The notes: generated from the sequence alone by a model not told the origin. 64,000 nucleotides of DNA from Xestospongia muta (GCA_963693285.1 OY848917.1:1366501-1430500); one strand, 5' to 3'; counted from the first letter of the stretch, positions 25,070 through 36,936 are shown. A program made the numbers and translations.

Positions 25070-25695
25070 TGGGTGTTAGTTTATCATTATTATGTTTATT
25101 AGATATAATTATATTGGGAGCATGCTCGTTTGGTGGTTGCTCCATATGTTTAATTTTGTTGTTATCTCTCCCTTGTGTTATTCCTTGTTGTTATTTCAAC
25201 ACTTAAAGTTATAACAATTGGTGACAAGAGTGACCAAATGTCTATTGTTGGGAAAATTCAGTAGTTCAAGCCAGAGACTGAGCGATTCTGAGAAGACTAA
25301 AATTATACTTTGATGCTAACATCATCATCAAAGAGAAGAAAGTGCCTCTTTTTCTTACTGTTAAAAGAGCAAAGAATTGTGCTCTCCTTAGTGACTATTA
25401 CGCGCCTGGCAAACCTCGAGACTAGTGTCTAGAGAAGATGATTTTGATTCTATTTTTACAAGCGTGACCAAAAAGTCTGGGGAAAGTATTGTTGATTTTG
25501 TGGCAGAGTTGAGATGCCTTGCTACCAATTGTAAATTTGGAGCACACTTGGATGATGCTATGTGTGACGACTTTGTTTGTGGTCTTCATAATGATACAAA
25601 AGAGGCTATTACTTGAGAAGGACCTCACTATGCTATGACCAAGGCTGTTGAACTTGCCTTAAGTCTTCAGAGTATAGAGAAAATGTCCCAATCTA
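25070..25695 (+). mobile_element. Ty3/Gypsy 5' end: LTR tail, primer site, gag fragment
   Basis: The sequence ...TATAACA followed by ATTGGTGACAAGAG near 25217-25235 looks like an LTR 3' end plus the TGGTGAC-type leader common in Gypsy elements. A gag-like frame at 25425-25616 has FTSVTKKSGESIVDFVAELR, then CNFGA-like CKFGAHLDDAMCDDFVCGL, a stop, and AMTKAVELALSLQS. That is the capsid-domain pattern of Gypsy Gag. The zinc knuckle and all of pol are missing, so it is a truncated relic. It could belong to the same element family as the RT relic at 17.9 kb, but that cannot be shown. Confidence 0.75.
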
Positions 25696-25699
25696 TGCA

Positions 25700-26115
25700 T
25701 TCTACCAGATTACACTTATTATGATTTCTTCTTATCTTTACGTTATCTCATTTGCAATTTTTTGCCTTAAAATAGCATAGTCTAAACAGGCACATCACAT
25801 GGTCTTGATAAAGATATCTATCTAACATAAATTCACTTTAATTATATGTAATCATTGTCCTTAATGGTAATGTAACAAAATAATTTGGTCAACAATCACA
25901 AAAGTAACAAAGTATTATATCTCTTTTAACTTAGTTAACCTATTATATATCATGTAACATGAAACATTCTAGAATGTTTTGTAAACTAATTATACATGTA
26001 TTGAATTGTCCATTGCCCACACGAATGTGGCACTTGGTTATGATTGTCTAATTATGTTCTAGAATGTTCTGTAATAATTGTTGATACAATACAATAATTA
26101 TTACTTGGTTTACCA
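25700..26115. repeat. Dispersed copy of methyltransferase 3' flank
   Basis: Matches 32310-32850, downstream of the methyltransferase gene, in the same orientation: shared TTATCTCATTTGCA, CACATCACATG and AAAGTAACAAAGTATTATAT in order. The copy at 32.3 kb has about 80 bp extra. Either a duplicated 3' flank or an unrecognised interspersed repeat. 26116-26369 shows nothing. Confidence 0.7.
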
Positions 26116-26369
26116 CATGATGGTTTAACCATATATGGTATATAGTAACGTTAAATAACCTGGGGAAAGTTCCTCTTATTAAATAATTGACCTTCTATAA
26201 AATACGTATATATTTATACTAATTGCATATGTTGTTCCATCTTTGGCTTTGTTGGCAAAGTATCTCTGTGATCTTATAATTATCTGGAAAGCAAAGATCT
26301 TGTTGAAGTTCTAATAATTTATTTTGAAAAAAAATTAAAAAAGGACTATAACACAGTAATAATTGTATT

Positions 26370-26622
26370 TGTTAGAGTTTACAGTGGTAAATGACTAGAT
26401 CATGAGCTGATAAAGCTCATTGAACAAACGCAAAGTAACTTGAATGAAAATCAATGAAAGACAGCCTATGAGAGAGAACAACAATGAACAAAACAATCAG
26501 TTACTTATATAGTACATAAACATGTGCAAAAGGAACCTTCTAGACTTAATCATACAAAGGTTAAGTACTATCAAAACAATATTATAAGTGACAAACAATC
26601 AGTTAACAAGTATCTATTTCCA
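26370..26622 (-). mobile_element. Copia 3' LTR
   Basis: 253 bp with TG...CA ends (TGTTAGAG and TATTTCCA on the plus strand). Read on the minus strand it follows a purine-rich tract, GAGAAGGAG, directly after the RNase H stop, and carries TATATAAG. The matching 5' LTR is not in the window, so ends rest on this one copy. Confidence 0.6.
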
Positions 26623-26632
26623 ATACTCCTTC

Positions 26633-29470
26633 TCACTTGAAACTTGATTGTTCATGTAGTCCGGATAATTCTTGCAACTTCTTAAATCTTTCCTTTCCTA
26701 ATCCTTTTGTCAGCATATCTGCTACCATATTACTCATTTGACAGTACTTCAGTTCAATGGTCTTCTTGTTGACTTGCTCTCTAATAAAATGATACTTGAT
26801 CTCAATATGCTTAGATCTTCCATGACTTTGTGGGTTTTTAGATAGACAGATAGCTGCTTGATTATCTTCATAGACTGTGATTGGTTCAGGTGGTTCACCT
26901 TGCAGATCAGTGTAGAGCTGTCTCAACCATATGGCTTCTTGTGCTGCCTGAGACAAAGCAATATATTTCTGCTTCAGCAGTGGAAAGAGCTACACATGAT
27001 AACTTCCAACTTCTCCAGCTTATTGCTGCACCACCAACTTGAAAAATGTAACCTGAAGTGGATTTACAGTCATTCACATCACCGGCCCAGTCTGAATCAG
27101 AAAAACCTTCACAACTACTTGAATTGCTCTTCTTGTATAACAGGCCAAAATTGTGAGTTCCTTTGAGATATCTTACAATTCTCTTGACAGTAGTCCAGTG
27201 CTCCCTTATTGGTTTTGAGCAATATTTGGCAACTTACAGCAAAGTTCGATACAGCAAAGGTTATGTGATCATTGTTGAGAGATACTGTAAGCTTACTAGT
27301 GCTGATTGATATAGATTTTCATCAACTAGTTCATCACTTTCAGTAGTTTTAACTAGCTTTGAGCCAACACAGACTGGTCTTGCTACTGGCTTGGCATCTT
27401 TCAAACCAAATTTCTCTAAGATGTTGAGATTATAGGCTGGTTGACCAATCCATACTGACTTATCTGAAGGATTCTGAATGATTGAAACACCAAGGAGATA
27501 TTGTAAATCAGCAAGATCCTTAACCTCAAACTGAGCATATAAATTTACATTTCACATCCTTCATTCTTTTCTTGCTTTTTCTGGGAAGTAGAATTTCATC
27601 AACGTAGAGGGCTATTATACATAATTCTCCTTCTGAGCTGATGTAAAGATACAGGTCACCCTTGGTTTGTTCAAATCCCATGTTCTTCAACAGATGATCA
27701 AGGGTCATATTCCAGCACCTTGGTTCTTGCTTTAATCCTTAGAGACTGCGTTTGAGTCTGCAGACCAAGTACTCTTTTCCTTTCACTTTGAACCCTTCTG
27801 GTTGAGTCACGCATACTTCCTCTTCCAGATCACCATTGAAAAAAGCTGAGGTAACATCCATCTGACGGAGCATCATCTCATTTTGAACTGCCATTGCAAT
27901 GATTGAGCGAATGGATTCAAACCGGATGACTGGATTGAATGTTTCATCATAGTCTTGTCCAGCTTTTTGTGAGAAGCCTTGAGCAACCAGTCTTGACTTA
28001 AATCTCTCAACTGATCCATCAGCCTTGACTTTTCATTTGTATACCCATTTACTTCCCACAACTTTTCTGTCTTTTGGAAGTTCTACCAGGTCGTACACAT
28101 CATTCGCTTTCAAGGTTGCCATCTTTCTCTCCATAGCTTCCATCCATTTGTCTCTCTCAGGACACATAGATGCTTCCTCAAAAGTACCGGGTTCATGATA
28201 CAGTTCTTTGGTCTGAGTAGAATTGACCCACACCCCATAGTAATCCAGTTGGTGCCTTTCTCGATTGGGCACGTCGTAAACCAGTGTTGGTCTCAGTTGA
28301 TTCATCTCTTGTAACCTCATTACTTGATTTACCTTCAACTTGATCAACTTCCTCTTGAATGTTTTGTGAGATTTCACATTCATCATCAGGTAAGTCAATT
28401 TCCACTAATTTGTCAGCTTCACTTTCGTTTTCCATCTGCTCCTTTTTAAGTCCATACTTGGTCTCATTAAAAACGACATCACGACTATAGATGATTCTTC
28501 TCTCTTGCGGACAGTACAGGCGATAACCCTTGACATTAGTTCCATATCCTAACAGCATACATCGTTTGGCTTTCAGATCTAACTTCTTTCTCTCTTCTTT
28601 TGGTATGTATGCATATGTCACGCAGCCAAACACCTTGAGATGATTAACAGCTGGCTTCCTGCCTTTCCAGGCTTCATATGGTGTTAAACCACTGACAGCT
28701 TATGTTGGGCTTGTATTTCTTAGGTACACAGCTGTTGCTAAGGCTTCTGCACAAAACCTTTGTGGTAACTGAGCACCAACTAGCATTGATCTAACTGCTT
28801 CCATTAACGAGCGATTAAAACGCTCTGCTACACCATTTTGTTTGAGTGATCTTGGAAGAGTCAGCTCATGCTTTACCTTCTTTAGATAGGACTGGAACTC
28901 AAGTGAGGTATATTCACTTCCATTATCAGTACGCAGAGATATTACTCTACGTCCTGTTGACCTTTCAACTATGGCTTTCCATTCTTGGAAATACTGAAAC
29001 ACTTGACTCTTGCATTTCAATACGTAGATCCATATGTATCTGGTCTTATCGCCTACAAAGGTAACAAAATACTCTGCTCCACTCAGAGACTTTGAATTTA
29101 TCTTTCCACATACATCGCTGTGAATCAATTCTAAGTGGTGCATCTGCTCGTTTAACCTCACTAGTCAGAAATGGACTTCGGTGGATCTTTTCCTGAATGC
29201 ATGACTCACACAGTGCCATCTCATCAGATACATCACTACGACTCAAACCTTTTACCAACTGTTCATTTGCCAACTTTCTCAAACTAGTTACATTCAAATG
29301 TCCATAACGATGATACCATACCATAATGCGACTATGATTCTTCACTGTGTTTACATTGATAGTTTGCTGTGGAGTGTTTACCTGACAGCTCAGGTAATAG
29401 AGACTTCTATATTTTGTAGCTACACCAATTACTTCTTCAGCTTTATTGAGAGTCTTTAAACCAAATTATA
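26633..29470 (-). mobile_element. Degenerate Ty1/Copia pol
   Basis: Minus strand, 5' to 3': a zinc-binding pre-integrase (WYHRYGHLN then CESCIQEK, 29345-29200); integrase core (HSDVCG, RTDNGSEY, LKQNGVAERFNRS, 29161-28700, all three acidic residues present); integrase tail (FGCVTYAYIP, LLGYG, 28633-28450); RT start (KWMEAMERK, VGSKWVYK, 28300-28033); RT core with ALYVDEILL at about 27600, where the usual YVDD is YVDE; RNase H (YEDNQAAICL, RSKHIEIKYHFIRE, MVADMLTKGL, 26956-26633). Gag, protease and the 5' LTR are absent and there are at least four frame breaks, so it is inactive. Order of domains shows Copia, not Gypsy. Confidence 0.92.
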
Positions 29471-29587
29471 AATACTATCAAAACAGACACCCCCAATTTT
29501 CTCATTAGTGGAAATATGGATTAGAAAATTAAATGAGCTGCATGTGACAAAAAATGTGTTACAGTTTTCTACTGTGGTTGCTATACA

Positions 29588-29839
29588 TTGTCATTGCTAA
29601 CAGTTTCTATAAGTTAACAATTTCTATAAGTTTCATTTTTAGCTATTGTTTATTCCATATAGTTATTATACTATTCATATTAATTAGTAATTAACACAGT
29701 CTATGAATAGAAAGTGGGCTCAGACACCCACACGGAAGTCTCATTATTTGAGTTTATTATTAAGTAAACCAAAGCTACATGTGTGGTGCTTCTGTGCTGT
29801 TATAGCTATTTTTGAAAAGAAAGCGTAACTCAGTTACAG
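29588..29839 (+). mobile_element. LTR-like repeat, left part (split by hAT)
   Basis: Same element as 22060-22448: shared CAGTTTCTATAA, ATTAATTAGTAATTAACACAG, TCAGACACCCAC and CTTCTGTGCTGTTATA. It breaks at CGTAACTCAGTTACAG; its right part (AGACTGAGAAACTGTA to TTTATAATAAAAAT) resumes at about 31143-31218. The 1.3 kb between is hAT material absent from the 22-kb copy. Confidence 0.75.
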
Positions 29840-31132
29840 CTGGCCCGATAGAGCAGGTCCCGTTCTTCCGTTTTGGCCGGAGCAGGTTTCCCAAATACAA
29901 ATTAATTAATATTATAATACTTATTGTTATTGGTGGTTGTGGGCGTGGAACACGTTGTATGTTGTTATGGTAATGCTTGTAGTAGTAATAACAGTATGGG
30001 TTCGGTGATCTGCCTGAGCTCCCTGTGGAGCCTCATCATCCGTCATCAAATTTTATATTTTCTAAACGGGAATTTGGAAAGAAAAAACTGTTAACAGGGC
30101 TGTAGGAAGCAGACAAAAGGTGGTGGGAAGTTCAGAAGTTTTGTGGCTCGAATTTTTTTTCAGCCTAATTAATCTCATGAGGGTGTTACTAATAATTAAT
30201 TATGAATGAAATCGTCCAAAAACAGTTTGTCTTCTTTCTGTACAAAATTTAATTTTGTCAAATGTAAGATACTTAGCGAGGCAGGGTATAGCTTTTCGTG
30301 GAGACGAAGATGATAGTGATTCCAATTTCGTTCAGGCGTAGTCTCAGTAAGGAATAGGGCGAGGGTGTTGGTATGCAATTAGAGATAGTGTGAAATATGA
30401 AACTATCAAATTGAAGTGTTAAAGCAGATTTAATAAAGAGTAGCCATGCATTTGCTTTCACACATACTTCAATTTGATGATATTTATATTTCACACTACC
30501 TCTAATTGCATACCAACACCCGCGCCACATTCCTTACTGGGGACACAAAAGTCAACGAGACTAGTTCAGGCGTTGAAACTGCATGCTTATGAACTTCACT
30601 TTAGACACTTTAGCTGCTAATTTTTCTGATGATGACAATTCTTCTGTTAGAATCTTTGACATTAAAGACTATAACTTGAGTTTGTTGCCTGGTGAAAGAT
30701 GCTTGATCTCAGAATTCTGTACAGTTCTTAAACTGGTCTTGGTTGTGCCTTCAACTAATGCCATGAGTGAGCGTTCATTTAGTGCTTTAAGAAAAGTGAT
30801 AGCTATTTGCAAAATACAATGACACAGACTCGATTGAATCACTTGCTTCTATTACATGTGCAGAATAATTTTAGGAACCCTCTTGATTTGATTGCTGTTG
30901 CTAATGAATTTGCTAGCAAGTCAGAACATAGGTTGACTTACTTTGGGAAATTCACTAACGAAGACACTGTTACTGCTACGGTTTGTAGAAAATGTAAACG
31001 TATTTTAACCTGTAAATTTTACTTCAACAATTAATTCATGAAATAATTAACCACACCACCATGAATATAATTATAATTGCCATATATAACTCCAACCGGA
31101 CCAATCATAAATTGCTTCCGCCGACCCTGTAC
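29840..31132 (+). mobile_element. hAT transposon relic (dimerisation domain)
   Basis: Inserted in the LTR-like repeat. Frames at 30583-31034 hold the hAT C-terminal dimerisation signature: VPSTNAMSERSFSALRKV, then after a one-step frame change NTMTQTRLNHLLLLHVQ. The 3' end reads, on the minus strand, CAGGGTCGGCGGAAGC, a typical hAT terminus; the left end (CTGGCCCGATAGAGCAGG) is only loosely similar. The catalytic DDE part is missing and a fold-back unit lies inside at 30349-30537. Non-functional. Confidence 0.75.
30349..30537. repeat. Fold-back (inverted repeat) inside hAT relic
   Basis: Two arms of about 72-75 bp, 30349-30420 and 30463-30537, are imperfect reverse complements: GGTGTTGGTATGCAATTAGAG pairs with CTCTAATTGCATACCAACACC. 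The loop is about 42 bp. It may be a MITE within the hAT remnant or a local inverted duplication. Confidence 0.8.
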
Positions 31133-31456
31133 AATCACAGAAGACTGAGAAACTGTAAGGTAAGCAATATTTTGTTTTAAAGTAAAATATGATGTTTATT
31201 GTCATATTTTTATAATAAAAATGGATAAACTAAAGATATCTAGTACTTTTGTGTGCCCTTCTTTCATTTCATTACAACTTCCAGTTTTCGTGGCATTCAT
31301 GAGACCAGGTTTTGTCTTAACGTTAATAGTATATTCTCCCAAGCATTGTTTTAGTGTGTCCTGTGATTGAAAGAGAGATTCAACAGGTCTGATAAGAAGA
31401 CAAGACAAGACATTCAAAGAAGTTACTATACTGGCAATTCTATAGTTAAGTGTTCA

Positions 31457-32298
31457 ATGGCTACAACTACATTATTTGACAACAATAAAGTTGTACAGAA
31501 ATACCTAAAGTAAGTTGCTATGGAATTGTTACCTTGTTATGCAACCTATCAATCCACAGATGTCGACCTACATATCCAAAAGAAATTTATGATAAAATCA
31601 AGCAGTTTACAGATAAACACCGAATTCAGCTAGACTTAGTTGTTGACATAGGGTGTGGATCAGGTCATAGTACGTTCCCATTAAGTTCGCTGTGTCAGCA
31701 AGTGTTAGGGATTGATGTCAGTCAAGCACAGATTGACCTCGCTCAGCAATTACAACATGACAGATCCATATCAAATGTTGAGTTCAAAATAGCTAATGTG
31801 CATCAAATTCCTGTTGATGATGAATCTGTATCAATGATAACATGTGGAGAAGCTTGGCATTGGTTTGATACAGTCACAGTTCATCAGGAGCTTCATAGAA
31901 TACTTAAATCTCCTGGGTGTCTTGCTGTTTTTGGTTACTCACGTCCACATCTTAAAAATGATCAATGTGATGTTCTTTATAAAGATTTCTATACTACAGT
32001 AATAAAAGGTTATGTAGACGACAATACAAAAATTATTGAAGCTCATGTGCATAACGATCCTGGAGTCACATTTCCTTTTCCAGTTCTAGAGCGACATGAC
32101 TTCCAAATTGATTATGAGATAAGCATTGAGAAATTATGTGGTGTGATTGAATCTTTAGGAACGTATTCTTTTTATTTGAAAGATAACCCTGGTACAACAA
32201 CATTAAAGGATTTGGCTGATCATCTAAGGGAAGTCTCATCTTCTGATATTTTAGATGCATTTCACACTTTTTATTTGTACATCTGCTTAAAGAAGTAA
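31457..32298 (+). CDS. Class I SAM-dependent methyltransferase
   Basis: Two exons, 31457-31509 and 31560-32298, 50-bp GT/AG intron; 263 aa. After the start, CRPTYPKEIYDKI is the lead-in seen in the Methyltransf_11 group. Motif I is VVDIGCGSGHS (residues 45-55), with the acidic residue ending motif II at GID (68-70); ITCGEAWHWFD and LHRILKSPGCLAVFGYS are post-motif elements. The family moves methyl groups from SAM to small molecules; trans-aconitate-type and uncharacterised DDB_G0268948-type homologues have the same HWF layout. Substrate not known. No signal peptide or TM, so soluble and probably cytosolic. The short first exon completes the usual N-terminus, supporting the start. It is the only intact gene in this transposon-rich stretch. 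Confidence 0.87.
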
Positions 32299-32304
32299 TT
32301 CGTA

Positions 32305-32850
32305 AGTCTGTAAGTATCAATTTACACTTATATGATTTCCTGGTGTCTTTATGTTATCTCATTTGCAGTTTCATTTGCCTTTAAATTGGATAGTCCAAAC
32401 AAGCACATCACATGTCTTCTCAAAAAGACAAGTCACCTCCTGCTCCTACCGAAAACTTATTGCATTTACAATACTATATATATCAAACACATTTTTGATC
32501 ATCGTGTACTAATGTCCAGTTTTGGTAAAAGATATCTGTCTAACATAAATACACTTTTACATGTAATCATTGTCCTTAATGATAATGTAACAAAAGGACT
32601 TGATCAGCAATCATGAAAGTAACAAAGTATTATATTTTTTTTAAGTCAGTTAATCTATTTATATATCATGAAATGTTCTAGAAAGTTCTGTAGATTAATT
32701 ATACTAGTATTGAATTGCCCATTATTGACTACAAGAATAGGCACCTGATTATGATTGTCTACGTATGTTCTGAAATATTTTATAAGCTATTTATAATAAG
32801 TGTTGATACATTACAACAGTTATTAGTTGGGTTACCACATGTATAATTTG
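32305..32850. repeat. 3' flank of methyltransferase, duplicated elsewhere
   Basis: Non-coding. Most of it is repeated at 25700-26115 in the same orientation. It may include the gene's 3' UTR. No coding signal. Confidence 0.65.
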
Positions 32851-32972
32851 TCGTTTTTAAAGAACATACCAACAAATTATACTATTATTATTAAATTATA
32901 TTACAAATTATATATTGAGTAATTCACATGTTTTCTAGATATCATTGTTAACAATCCATATTAACCACAACA

Positions 32973-34620
32973 TGCCTAGAGGAAAACCCACAAGTGAGTT
33001 CCAGAGAGGTCAAATTAATGCTTTGCATTAGTCTTGCGTAGCCAGCCTCTCCCCCCTACGGGAAGGGAGGGTCTGGTCAACTGTAAGTATAGCTCTCGTT
33101 CAGAGAACTACCAGAAATCCAGTAGTCGATAAGTGCTGTTAAGAGGGAGGAGGACATACACCCACTTTAAAAACGCTGACTCAACAAACTGTAGTCTTAC
33201 CTTTAATTGCATCAAAGATCCATGGTAGATAGCCAAAGATTATGGACACATAATCACAAACACATCACTGCCCGAGATGAAAGCCATTATTGCTTCAAGC
33301 TGCTTCACCTTTTAAGTGTAACTCCTATAAGTCTAGTAGTAGCAGCTTGAATTACAGCTTCTCGATTATCTATGACAGTTTTGAAGGTTATACTTTATTA
33401 CAACTCGACTGATGAAAGCATACGTGACCTTAATGACGCTTTGCATTGGGCAGAACAAAGGAGCCTTCAGAGCTCATTTACACTGAAAACGAACTTAAAA
33501 GAACTGCTACACGTATCTGGCATTGTGCTTCTGTTGAGTCAGCATTTTTAAAGTGGGTGTTGCCCTCCTCCCTCTTATAATCAATTATCGACTACCGGAT
33601 TTCCGGTAGTTCTCTGAACGAAAGCTATACTTACAGTTGACCAGACCCTCCCTTCCCGTAGGGGGGAGGGGCTGGTTACGCCAGACTACCTTTGCACAAG
33701 CTTAAACTGCCATCTAGAGCCATATCAAAACAATTAAAAATATCAAAGAGTACAATAAATGACATCAAAAAATACAAGAAGAATGTCAGTAACTGATGAA
33801 CCACGACCTGGACGTCCCAAATTATCTTCAAAATGAGAAGATAGAAGTCTCATATTAAAGTCAATAAGAGTTCGTAAACTAACAGCACCTCTTCTGAAAA
33901 ATATATGGAAGGAGGAAGATAATGTCTTGACTAGTCAAGTACAGTAAAAAGAAGACTGATAGATGCTGGATTAAATGATAGAATATCGAGAAGGAAACAA
34001 CTGTTACTGCCAAGACATAAACAGCAACCTCTCCAATGGGCAAAGGATCACAGGGACTGGACAAAGTATATGTGGAAGAAAGTTGTATGGTCTGAGGAAT
34101 CCAAATTTAATCTCTTCCATAGTGATGGTTAAATATAGATACAATGTAGACTATCAGAAGAATTTAATGAGGACTGTATACAGACCATGGTAAAGCATGG
34201 TGGTGGTAGTGTGATGGTGTCAATGAAAAGAGTATGTTAGTACAAGTCAAAAGCAAGATAGATAGGATTCAGTATTTAGAAATACTAGAAAATGCAATAA
34301 TTCCATCAGTCTGGTCAATAAGAGGTTTGGACTACATCTTCATGCATCTTGCCACAAGGCTCATCTAGTAACAGATTGGATGGACGAAAATGATGTTAAT
34401 TGTACTACATGGCCAGCACAACTTCCAGACTTAAACCCAATAGAAAACATATTGGACTATATAGAGAGGAAACTAGAGAAATTGCCAACAACAACTCTCT
34501 CTCTCAATTATGGGACACCCTAAATGATCTTTGGTAGAATATACCAGCAGAGATAATACAAAACTTGGTTTCGTAAATGCCACAAAGAATTGAAACAATT
34601 ATCAAAGCAAAGGGTGGGCA
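32973..34620 (+). pseudogene. Tc1/mariner transposase relic
   Basis: Starts MPRGKPTSEFQRGQINALH, is broken at 33028 by a 662-bp fold-back insertion, and resumes at about 33697 with the helix-turn-helix RAISKQLKISKSTINDIKKY. GRPKLSS, then VVWSEESKFNLF (the usual DES catalytic block is EES), VKHGGGSVMV and a late block WPAQLPDLNPIENI follow in shifting frames to about 34560. That is the order of Tc1 DDE transposases. Several stops and frameshifts make it dead. Terminal repeats were not identified. Confidence 0.88.
33028..33689. mobile_element. Fold-back MITE inside Tc1 relic
   Basis: About 660 bp whose ends are inverted repeats of about 155 bp (33029-33190 and 33530-33688), starting TAGTCTTGCGTAGCCAGCC and, on the other strand, TAGTCTGGCGTAACCAGCC. 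CTTTGCA is duplicated at 33021-33027 and 33690-33696, and removing the insert rejoins the transposase frame of the host Tc1. A 7-8 bp duplication suggests a hAT- or P-type source. GC content is visibly higher than the surroundings. No ORF. Confidence 0.88.
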
Positions 34621-35246
34621 CACAAAGTACTTAACATTTTTGCTTACAAAAGATATAATTTTATTTTTTTGCCATAAAACACGATAACAAAAATAATCCC
34701 TAGTTTAACAAACAGACATTACTTACCATAAAGTTTCTCCAATTTCTAATATAACTGTAACAGACTCCATACCCCTCCCTGTTAAGCCTTCTCTTAAAAG
34801 ATATATAGCTGTAACAGCACAGAAACACTCAACTTACTACATCTATGAATCCATATCCTAACTATCAAATATATAATTAAAATTCTTCCCTATTTATATA
34901 TTTTCCATTAATAAAATTACTTTTATTATCTGTCATTAGTACAATAAAAAATAAAAATGAAGTAGAATATTTAACTTAATCAAATATTAATTTAAAATCA
35001 TTTAGAGTTTAATTGACAAAGTATCAGTTGTAGAACAAAACATGTAATTTATGTTTAAGATAGTAGGTAAAGTAATGCTTGCTACTACTTTCCTAAGTGT
35101 AACTTAGGCAGTGACTGTAAGGCAGGAGCGTCATCTGTTACTTATTTAATTAACAGGTTGGTGCTTCCAGAGGTGACAATAAGTCATGACACCACCCCTC
35201 TTCATTATCGAAAATTTTAATAGATTAACCTTTTTCTCCAGAACGC
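34621..35246. other. Intergenic with LTR-like remnant
   Basis: No gene. About 34790-34840 on the minus strand resembles the LTR-like repeat of 22 kb (CTGTGCTGTTA.AGCTATATAT). The rest is AT-rich without recognised structure. Confidence 0.5.
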
Positions 35247-35704
35247 TCAATTGTGATGAATCTATAACAATATTCAGTTACATCTCTTACATTGTTGTGG
35301 TACTGCATCTTTATTTACAGCTGCCAACACAATTAAACCATCTCTAACATATTCTGTTTTCTTATGACAACCCCATCTTGAACTGATACCATTCTTTTTC
35401 CAGGTATATGGTTCCATTGGATCAAACTTCATAAACTTTTTTCTGCTGTTTGGATTTCTTCAGCGTTTAATAAAAGTCTTTCCAATGTAATATTTCTTTA
35501 TTTTATGATCTGTCTGGAGTTCTAAGTCTTAAAAAAATACATCAACTTTTTTTTTAATTTCTCCTTTGCTTCATTCCTATCTTTGCCTACTAAGTTCACC
35601 AAACAACTAGCATCACATACATAATTCTTAGATCCTCTATGTAGATCATCAAGAGTACATCCACCAAATGTAGTCCTACTCACAGCTCTACTTCTTGCAG
35701 CCAT
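35247..35704 (-). pseudogene. GIY-YIG-like family pseudogene A
   Basis: Minus strand, from MAARSRAVSRTTFGG at 35704 to the QYRSE region (sense AGAG) near 35280. The frame breaks in an A-run near codon 55 (..KKKKLMYFFKT then stop), and after it TAA replaces the CAA codon of IFQDL and TGA follows KR in the YYIGKT..KRR block. Only about the first 140 residues remain, with no tail. Homologous in coding part and 3' border to the copy at 39424-39835, which shares both nonsense changes. It forms a head-to-head pair with 36937, with a shared upstream region of about 1.2 kb. Confidence 0.88.
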
Positions 35705-36936
35705 TTACTTACAATAAAACAGGTAACTTCTGTTTAAGGTCTTAAATGAGTATTGCTTAACTTCACCTTTTTTAAATGAAGGCGGTTACTATAATTAATA
35801 GAGGCCGGCGCAATTTAAAAGTCACAACGACTCACGACGCCACTCCTCTTCATTATGAATAATAGTTAATAAAATTAACCCTTTTGGAACTCTAACCTGT
35901 GTAGTTTCACTCTAATTAGTAGTGAAGACATAGACTTACAGAATACTTAAATATAATCGCTAACTCAGTGTTATAACACTGGCTAGGAATTAGCTAGTGA
36001 GAAATCCTTCCACTTAAAAGGCCTTAAATTAGAAATGTTATACATATGAAATGAATTTCTTTTTTTGCAACCATTATGGTCAGACAGCCAAAACTATGGA
36101 ACGAGACTCAAGAAAGGGAAGTTTCTATCAATACAATGGAACATGTAGGGATGTGATAGATGCAGACTGTCATCCTATGTATTTCATCCTACACCAAAAA
36201 ATTGAAGCTATATTTTTAAGATAATAATAACCTAAAAATTTAGAAAACCTATGCTCCTTCTTGGAGCTAGTCACATGTTACTAAAAATTTAGAACTTTTT
36301 GAGAGCTATTACACAAACGAAATTATGAGAGTTGTGAAAAAATCTAATCAAGCATTTGACAAATTGAAGCTAAAACGTTAATGGACTTTTATCACTCCAC
36401 CATCAGTATTCTCAACAAATGATGAAACCTATTCAGCTTCTTTGTTAAAGATTAATTTTTTATTAGATACTCTAACAGCAAGTGATCATAGAATATATTA
36501 TGGTCCACAATGTTCAACTCAACCTTGAGTAGTCATATATGAGCAACTTGGTTGGCCATCATATATTTCTAGAAACTTAAAACCATAATTTGATCAGTGA
36601 TTGTACTTGAGATATGATTAAGTTTGGAAGTTAAAATAAGAAATGCTTTTTTAAACGTTAATATTAACAATAACTTGATATTGTTATATCTTCGTCATCA
36701 CAGTTCGATATTCTGTTATTCTGAAACTTTAAGGGTTAATTTTTGTTAAAATTATTCATATGAAGGGTATGGCCTCATAAATCCTGTAACTAGCGACTTC
36801 GCCCTTACATGTCTTGTGACTCGCAAAGTACGCCCATCAGCTAATTTTAAATAGCACCGACAAATGCCTCAGAGTCAGATTAAGCAATGCTTAACTTACG
36901 GCATTAAATACAAGTTTCCTTTTTTATTGTAAGTAA
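35705..36936. other. Head-to-head intergenic region
   Basis: Lies between two divergent family members. Its left edge (35705-35810) matches 47690-47790 and its right part (36590-36936) matches 48735-49065, so this spacer was duplicated with the gene pair. A diverged relic of the 47.9-kb palindrome is at about 35970-36010. The middle holds nothing recognisable. Confidence 0.65.

Noticed and set aside
31202..31417. Minus-strand frame with ESLFQSQDTLKQCLGEY and KPGLMNATKTGS
   Set aside because: Coding-like texture and a possible acceptor near 31395, but it has no partner exon, overlaps the edge of the LTR-like repeat and gives no recognised family.
32332..32616. 94-aa plus-strand frame after the methyltransferase gene
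   Set aside because: Lies in the repeated 3' flank, and the copy at 25.7 kb does not keep the frame.
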